Positions 4,969 to 8,610 of a stretch of DNA of 8,610 bases are shown one piece after another. Below the pieces are notes generated by a model that saw nothing but the letters and a program-made list of their open reading frames with translations, was not told where the DNA came from and ran no database searches. Positions within the stretch are counted from its first letter, which is position 1, and each line of letters starts with the position of its first letter. The translations under genes were made by a program, and so were the position numbers. This stretch comes from IMCC26077 sp044344975 (GTDB taxonomy: Bacteria > Actinomycetota > Actinomycetes > Nanopelagicales > Nanopelagicaceae), in the NCBI GenBank assembly GCA_044344975.1, contig JBIJBY010000055.1, positions 1 through 8,610 on the forward strand, written 5' to 3'.

Positions 4969-7383
4969 TCAACTATTGAGGCTGAGCGCCGCGAGGGCGC
5001 CATTGACGATTGATCCCGAATCAAGATCATGAATCTTGTAGAGGTCTGGAATATTTCCTGACTGCCCAAAGCTATCTACACCCATCGCAACTTGAGGTGC
5101 ACCTAGAGCAGATCCCAACCAAGCAAGTGCATGAGATGAACCATCATGTATCGAAACAATTGGCGCTCGCTCAGTAAATACTGGTCGCATCGCACCAGGG
5201 AAAGATGGTGTGTTTGCAGTTCTGATTCCCTGCTTCAACGTTCGCTGCCAACTTCCATATAGTCGTCCTGGTGAAGTGACATCAACAACGTGTGCGATGA
5301 CCCCTTCATTGGCAAGCTCTGCTGCCGCCTCCAAAACCTCTGGCATGACCGCACCGCATCCGACGAGGTGCACAGTTGGTGCATGAAAATCATCGCTCTT
5401 AGCAAGCGCTACGCGTCCATCGACTAAACGATATGCACCAGCAAGAACCTGTGAACGGAGCGTTGCTTCACCAAGGCGTTCGCGGGCATTTGCGAATGGG
5501 CTCTGATCAATAGATCGGGTGGTGAGCCGGAAGTAGAACGCCAATTCATTTGGTCGTAAATCTGGAGTGGTATCAACTTTGCTTCCTGCCACGTGTGCAA
5601 CCGCATCACAGAAGAGCCAATCCAACGCCTGTCCATATGCTGGTTCAATCAATACGACACCAGGGAGTTCTATTCCCACTGATGGCGTAATCGTCGATTG
5701 ATGCGCGCCACCTTCAGGCGCCAAGGTGATACCTGAAGGAGTTCCAGTGACGATGAACTTTGCCCCCGAGTAGACGCTATAAATAAACGCGTCAAGGCCG
5801 CGCAATACGAAGGGATCGTAAACCGTTCCAATTGGAATCAATGATCGATCATGTAAATCTTTAGAGATACCCAACTGTCCCAGGAGGCTAAACAAATTCA
5901 TTTCGCTAATGCCAAGCTCGATATGTTGCCCCGTTGGCCCTTCAGCCCACTTTAAAATCGGATCTTCGTTCCAGCGACGACGTTGCTCTGGGTGGAACAC
6001 GCCTGCGCGATTGATAAAGCCACCAAGATTTGTTGAAGTTGCGACATCTGGAGCGGTTGTCACTAAATATGGGCGGATTTTCTCGTCGCGACTGATTTCA
6101 CTTAACACTCGGCCAAAAATCTCTTGGGTCGATGATTTCCCAGCGCCTTTTATCCCCGTGGTAATCGGAATTGCAATCTTCTCTTCCACGGCAGGCTCTG
6201 GGCGAGTTAATGCGACCCGACGGGCCTGACAGAGCGCATCCTCAGCGCTCCCCGGTTCAAAACGCTCCCATTCATTTGCTGAAGTTAAACCAACTTTGGT
6301 CCGTAAATCATTTATCTGAACCTCCGAGATTTGCGCTGAATGATTTCTCGGATCACCAGCTATCGGCAGATGCCACCCTTTGATGGTGTAGGCAAAGACA
6401 ACGCTCGGTCGATCAGTAACAGAATCACATTCAGCAAATGCTTCGAGTAATGAATCGACGTTATGCCCACCCAGGTCAGTCAGAATTTCAAATAACTCTT
6501 GATCTTCATAAGTAGCAAGAAATTCCGCTGCACCTGCTGGCGCACCTTCAAGGAAACGCACTCTCGCTTCAGATGGAATTAACCCAAAGAGCGATTGATA
6601 CTGCTCATTTGGAATATCATCAAACCAACTCTTAAATGGTTCGCTCCCGCTTTTCGCAAATGCCTCTTCCAGGCGAGATCCATATTTAATTTCGCGAACA
6701 TGCCAACCTGCTGCCTCAAATTGAGCGCGCCATTGTGCAATCCGAATTCCCGGAATAACTCGGTCGAGAGATTGGCGATTGAAATCTACAATCCACATCA
6801 CATTACCCAAGCCATCTGTTGCTGGATCTGCTAGCGCCTCCCAAATATTTCCTTCATCAAGTTCGGCATCGCCAATAATTGCGACAAATCTGGAGTGTGG
6901 TCGTGCGCCAAAATGCGCATCTATGTAGCGCCGAGTCGCCGCAGCAAAGAGTGGAGCTACTGCCCCTAAACCAACCGAGCCGGTAGAGAAATCAACTACC
7001 TCTGGGTCTTTGGTGCGCGAGGGATAGCTTTGTAGCCCTCCTGCAGTACGAAGTTGCGTCAGATACTTCTTATCGAGATTTCCTAACAAGTATTGGATCG
7101 AATGAAAAACTGGTGAGGCATGGGGCTTAACGCTTACTCGATCTTCGCCATCGAGATAATTGAAGTAGAGCGCTGTCATTAAGGAGACCATCGAAGCGCT
7201 AGAGGCTTGGTGGCCACCGACTTTTAATCCATCAAGGTTTTCGCGTTCGCGGTTAGCGTGATCAATCATCCGGGTTGATAACCAGAGCACCCGATCTTGG
7301 ATGCGCTCCAGAGTTTTGCGCTCATCGAGAGGAAGCGCCTGGAACTGAGTATGAGGCAATTGTCCGCTAACAGCTTGCGCCAT
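4969..7383 (-). CDS. Thiamine-diphosphate 2-oxoacid dehydrogenase E1, homodimeric AceE/MdeB-like
   Basis: Probable E1 component that decarboxylates a 2-oxoacid with thiamine diphosphate. The order is an N-terminal thiamine-binding domain, a central transketolase-like pyrimidine-binding domain and a C-terminal domain. Visible: GGHQAS (56-61), the Mg/diphosphate motif GDAELDEGN (171-179) ending at Asn202 in VDFN, GGHN (305-308), TIKG (333-336) with the RNHSAQ loop (346-351), activating Glu494 in LGISEMN, EGGAHQS with His561, LVGCGAVM (673-680) and VDSFGQSG near the end. At 804 residues it is shorter than typical AceE (about 890-930) and has no QHEDGHSH segment at the second histidine site, so the substrate (pyruvate, 2-oxobutyrate or another) is open. 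No E2 or E3 gene is in the window. The start at 7383 rather than 7428 rests on the strong Shine-Dalgarno sequence. Confidence 0.85.
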   Translation of the reverse strand: MAQAVSGQLPHTQFQALPLDERKTLERIQDRVLWLSTRMIDHANRERENLDGLKVGGHQASSASMVSLMTALYFNYLDGEDRVSVKPHASPVFHSIQYLLGNLDKKYLTQLRTAGGLQSYPSRTKDPEVVDFSTGSVGLGAVAPLFAAATRRYIDAHFGARPHSRFVAIIGDAELDEGNIWEALADPATDGLGNVMWIVDFNRQSLDRVIPGIRIAQWRAQFEAAGWHVREIKYGSRLEEAFAKSGSEPFKSWFDDIPNEQYQSLFGLIPSEARVRFLEGAPAGAAEFLATYEDQELFEILTDLGGHNVDSLLEAFAECDSVTDRPSVVFAYTIKGWHLPIAGDPRNHSAQISEVQINDLRTKVGLTSANEWERFEPGSAEDALCQARRVALTRPEPAVEEKIAIPITTGIKGAGKSSTQEIFGRVLSEISRDEKIRPYLVTTAPDVATSTNLGGFINRAGVFHPEQRRRWNEDPILKWAEGPTGQHIELGISEMNLFSLLGQLGISKDLHDRSLIPIGTVYDPFVLRGLDAFIYSVYSGAKFIVTGTPSGITLAPEGGAHQSTITPSVGIELPGVVLIEPAYGQALDWLFCDAVAHVAGSKVDTTPDLRPNELAFYFRLTTRSIDQSPFANARERLGEATLRSQVLAGAYRLVDGRVALAKSDDFHAPTVHLVGCGAVMPEVLEAAAELANEGVIAHVVDVTSPGRLYGSWQRTLKQGIRTANTPSFPGAMRPVFTERAPIVSIHDGSSHALAWLGSALGAPQVAMGVDSFGQSGNIPDLYKIHDLDSGSIVNGALAALSLNS

Positions 7384-7412
7384 GGATTCTCCTTCTCTCC
7401 GCTTTAAGGGTA
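7384..7412 (-). promoter_or_regulatory. Strong ribosome binding site and proximal -10 box of the E1-like gene
   Basis: GAAGGAG (7395-7389) stands five bases before the ATG at 7383 and decides the start; an in-frame ATG at 7428 has no such site. TACCCT (7412-7407) has the TAnnnT form and would give a leader of roughly 17 bases, but no -35 hexamer was seen, so the distal promoter near 7570-7600 may matter more. Confidence 0.7.
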
Positions 7413-7461
7413 TTGAATCTGGCACCACTGGTCTACCGAACCGCCTTGTGAGCCCTGTTAC

Positions 7462-7532
7462 CTCGATTTTCTATTGGAACAACTCCCCTTTTCCAACTGG
7501 AACCCTCAACTTCACCTTCAGAAAATCGTGAG
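7462..7532 (-). repeat. Long-range hairpin with alternative inner stems in the E1-gene leader
   Basis: CTCGATTTTCT (7462-7472) is complementary to AGAAAATCGTGAG (7520-7532) with one bulged base, an 11-bp closing stem. Inside, TTCCA (7491-7495) can pair either with TTGGAA (7474-7479) or with TGGAA (7498-7502), so two inner hairpins exclude one another. If the distal promoter is used, all of this lies in a leader of about 180 bases. Alternative pairing is typical of regulatory leaders, but I match it to no known riboswitch, and no poly-T terminator is visible in it. Confidence 0.4.
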
Positions 7533-7568
7533 TGAAACCCCCTTGCGCCGCTTTTCGAGTAGGAGTAG

Positions 7569-7598
7569 AAATTAGGTAGCTTCATTGAGAGTAGACAA
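7569..7598 (-). promoter_or_regulatory. Candidate distal promoter of the E1-like gene
   Basis: On the minus strand TTGTCT (7598-7593), an 18-base spacer and TAATTT (7574-7569) form a sigma-70-like promoter with start near 7562. The -35 hexamer lies in the centre of a 9-base perfect inverted repeat, which suggests a regulated promoter. Confidence 0.45.
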
Positions 7599-7614
7599 AA
7601 GGAAATCAATGAAG
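7580..7614. repeat. Perfect 9-base inverted repeat, operator-like
   Basis: CTTCATTGA (7580-7588) and TCAATGAAG (7606-7614) are exact reverse complements separated by 17 bases. Half-site centres are 26 bases apart, about two and a half helical turns, and the repeat brackets the -35 element of the candidate distal promoter. A dimeric regulator binding both halves would block polymerase. It could also be a hairpin in a transcript from the opposite direction. No regulator gene is adjacent. Confidence 0.4.
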
Positions 7615-7639
7615 TGTCGGATCGGAGAACAACTACAGA

Positions 7640-7784
7640 GATAGCAATATCCATGTAAAACGCAACTGATCATCGCGGAGTTGGAATACGGAAGGTTCGA
7701 GCCGTAGAAGGCGCCCATTGTGCGTAGCTAGGCAACTAGTTACACCACAGGTGTGATGTAAGGATCAGCTCACATCGCGTGGTG
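7640..7784 (+). ncRNA. Unclassified structured element, possible small RNA
   Basis: This stretch lacks a convincing reading frame on either strand but folds well when read rightward. Seen: a small hairpin GATA-GCAA-TATC (7640-7651); TACGG/CCGTA (7687-7691 with 7701-7705); an 8-bp stem GTAGCTAG/CTAGTTAC (7724-7731 with 7736-7743, one G-U pair) capped by the GNRA loop GCAA; and a two-part stem, CACCAC (7743-7748) with GTGGTG (7779-7784), enclosing GTGATGT (7753-7759) with ACATCGC (7772-7778) across a 4-base bulge and a 12-base loop. The last two share base 7743. Strand choice rests on the GNRA loops. No TAnnnT box was found just upstream on the + strand, and I match it to no riboswitch, RNase P, tmRNA or SRP RNA that I know. 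Chance folding is not excluded. Confidence 0.3.
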
Positions 7785-7819
7785 AATGCCGAAGGAGATG
7801 CGCGCCGGCGAAGAGTAAA

Positions 7820-7848
7820 GGCCCCTGGAACTGATACTTCCAGGGGCC
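7820..7848 (-). terminator. Perfect 11-bp hairpin, probable terminator of kynureninase transcript
   Basis: GGCCCCTGGAA (7820-7830), a 7-base loop and TTCCAGGGGCC (7838-7848) form a very stable stem. Read leftward it is followed by TTTACTCTT, a moderate T-rich tail, so it should end the kynureninase mRNA about 90 bases after its stop codon. Read rightward the tail is poor, but it could still mark the 3' end of the structured element at 7640-7784. Confidence 0.65.
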
Positions 7849-7933
7849 GACTCATATTCTCTCAACTCTATGGATATAAATAAGTTAATGACACGCGAAA
7901 AATTAAGTCCTCCGGCTCAAGTCGAGATTGAGA
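7849..7933. other. Non-coding spacer, no feature seen
   Basis: AT-rich 3' flank of the kynureninase gene. The remaining parts of the 7430-7933 non-coding block are covered by the promoter, repeat, structured-element and hairpin entries; I see nothing further that I can support here. Confidence 0.5.
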
Positions 7934-8610
7934 TTAAGTAACTCGCTCTGGGGAGCTACTGATTTTCAAATACTCGCAATCATTTACACTCTTTTTGATT
8001 CGCTCAAATCCATTAAAAATTTCGAAAAATGAAGTTGTTAACGGAGAGATGGCCAACCGCAACTGATTGGGAACCCGGTAATCTGGAATTACTTTCTGAT
8101 AGGTACGAAGCGCAGCGCTGATTCGCTTTGCTTCTTCATGGAAAAGCGAAATATGCCCACCGCGTTCGCTTGGATTTCGCGGTGTGTTGAGCTCAAAGCC
8201 AAGCGGCGCTAACCATTGATCAAAAAGTTCAATCATGAATGAAGTGCCCATGCGAGCTTTTGCTTCGATTGCCGAGATGCCAGCTTCTTCAATCATCTGG
8301 AAAGCGCTGTTGATTGCCCGTAAGCCGATGATGGAAGGGCTCGCGATTTGAAATCCGCGCATCTCCTCGCTCCGTTCAAAGTTAGCTCCCATCTCAAATT
8401 GATTGCGCTGCGCAAACCATCCCTGGATTGGTACATGAAGCTCGCGCTGCAGTTCTTTTCGCACGTAGAGCCAAGCTGGGGCACCTGGGCCGGAATTTCC
8501 ATATTTGTACGTGCAGCCAACTGCTAAATCAACACCGTTCTTGTCGAAATCCATTTCGATCGCCCCGACTGCATGAGAAGCATCCCAGACCAAAAGGGCC
8601 CCACAGGATC
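7934..8610 (-). CDS. kynU: Kynureninase, C-terminal part (5' end outside window)
   Basis: PLP enzyme that cleaves kynurenine to anthranilate and alanine, or 3-hydroxykynurenine to 3-hydroxyanthranilate, in tryptophan breakdown or NAD synthesis. The open frame runs to the right edge; 224 residues remain of a family normally about 400-430 long. The visible part starts within the cofactor-binding half: VWDASHAVGAIEMDF carries the Asp that contacts the PLP ring, and GCTYKYGNSGPGAPAWLYV holds the Schiff-base Lys (in TYKY). These are followed by the family's GWFAQRNQFEM...F and FQIASPSIIGL segments. The TTG near the edge is simply an internal Leu codon, not a start. No other gene of the pathway is visible; the product's fate cannot be judged here. 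Confidence 0.9.
   Translation of the reverse strand, partial: SCGALLVWDASHAVGAIEMDFDKNGVDLAVGCTYKYGNSGPGAPAWLYVRKELQRELHVPIQGWFAQRNQFEMGANFERSEEMRGFQIASPSIIGLRAINSAFQMIEEAGISAIEAKARMGTSFMIELFDQWLAPLGFELNTPRNPSERGGHISLFHEEAKRISAALRTYQKVIPDYRVPNQLRLAISPLTTSFFEIFNGFERIKKSVNDCEYLKISSSPERVT

Noticed and set aside
7433..7654. Minus-strand frame of 73 codons upstream of the E1-like gene
   Set aside because: Composition is not protein-like, there is no ribosome binding site or well-spaced -10 box, and it spans the promoter, inverted repeat and leader hairpins.
7692..7705. GGTTCGAGCC, resembling a tRNA T arm
   Set aside because: No acceptor, D or anticodon arm can be built around it and no CCA end is present.
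7820..7848. Possible 3' end of an insertion element or att site (strong inverted repeat)
   Set aside because: A single hairpin with no target duplication, partner repeat or transposase gene; a terminator explains it better.
7736..7855. Minus-strand frame of 39 codons starting MSRPLEVS
   Set aside because: It reads through the 11-bp hairpin and the structured element, its upstream TAGAGT is nine bases away instead of six or seven, and the peptide resembles nothing I know.

Overview
The window looks like an actinobacterial chromosome of medium GC (roughly half, estimated by eye), probably from a streamlined freshwater lineage of the Nanopelagicales (acI) type. The clues are the actinobacterial style of SerC, a hydroxyacid dehydrogenase very close to mycobacterial LldD2, very short intergenic gaps, and many apparently leaderless genes (a TAnnnT -10 box placed 6-7 bases before the ATG). 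The lineage call is inference; the protein family calls are firmer.

Layout. Bases 1-73 hold a divergent control region: a -10 box for pdxH, an overlapping -10 box facing left, a leftward hairpin followed by six Ts, and a Shine-Dalgarno sequence for a leftward gene that should start just outside the window. On the + strand follow pdxH (pyridoxamine 5'-phosphate oxidase), serC (phosphoserine aminotransferase), a previously easy-to-miss 26-residue single-membrane-span peptide, and a GNAT acetyltransferase. The acetyltransferase converges on, and overlaps by 15 bases, a minus-strand FMN-dependent L-lactate/alpha-hydroxyacid dehydrogenase. That gene shares a 67-base divergent promoter region with a small two-span potassium channel. 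A bidirectional terminator then separates the channel from a minus-strand lipoprotein gene, preceded by a tRNA-Tyr gene.

The right half holds a minus-strand 804-residue thiamine-diphosphate enzyme of the homodimeric 2-oxoacid dehydrogenase E1 (AceE/MdeB-like) type, about 550 bases of non-coding DNA with a promoter, inverted repeats and an unclassified structured element, and the C-terminal part of a kynureninase running off the right edge.

How the genes fit together. pdxH and serC are linked through vitamin B6: PdxH produces pyridoxal phosphate and SerC is a PLP enzyme of serine synthesis (kynureninase is also PLP-dependent). The lactate dehydrogenase would make pyruvate (if lactate is its substrate), and the E1-like enzyme would decarboxylate pyruvate or a related 2-oxoacid, but the two are not in one operon. 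Most genes here seem to be ordinary housekeeping or accessory metabolism. I did not see a CRISPR array, insertion sequence, toxin-antitoxin pair or defence system. The parts most worth a second look are the leaderless small membrane peptide and the non-coding block at 7430-7930.
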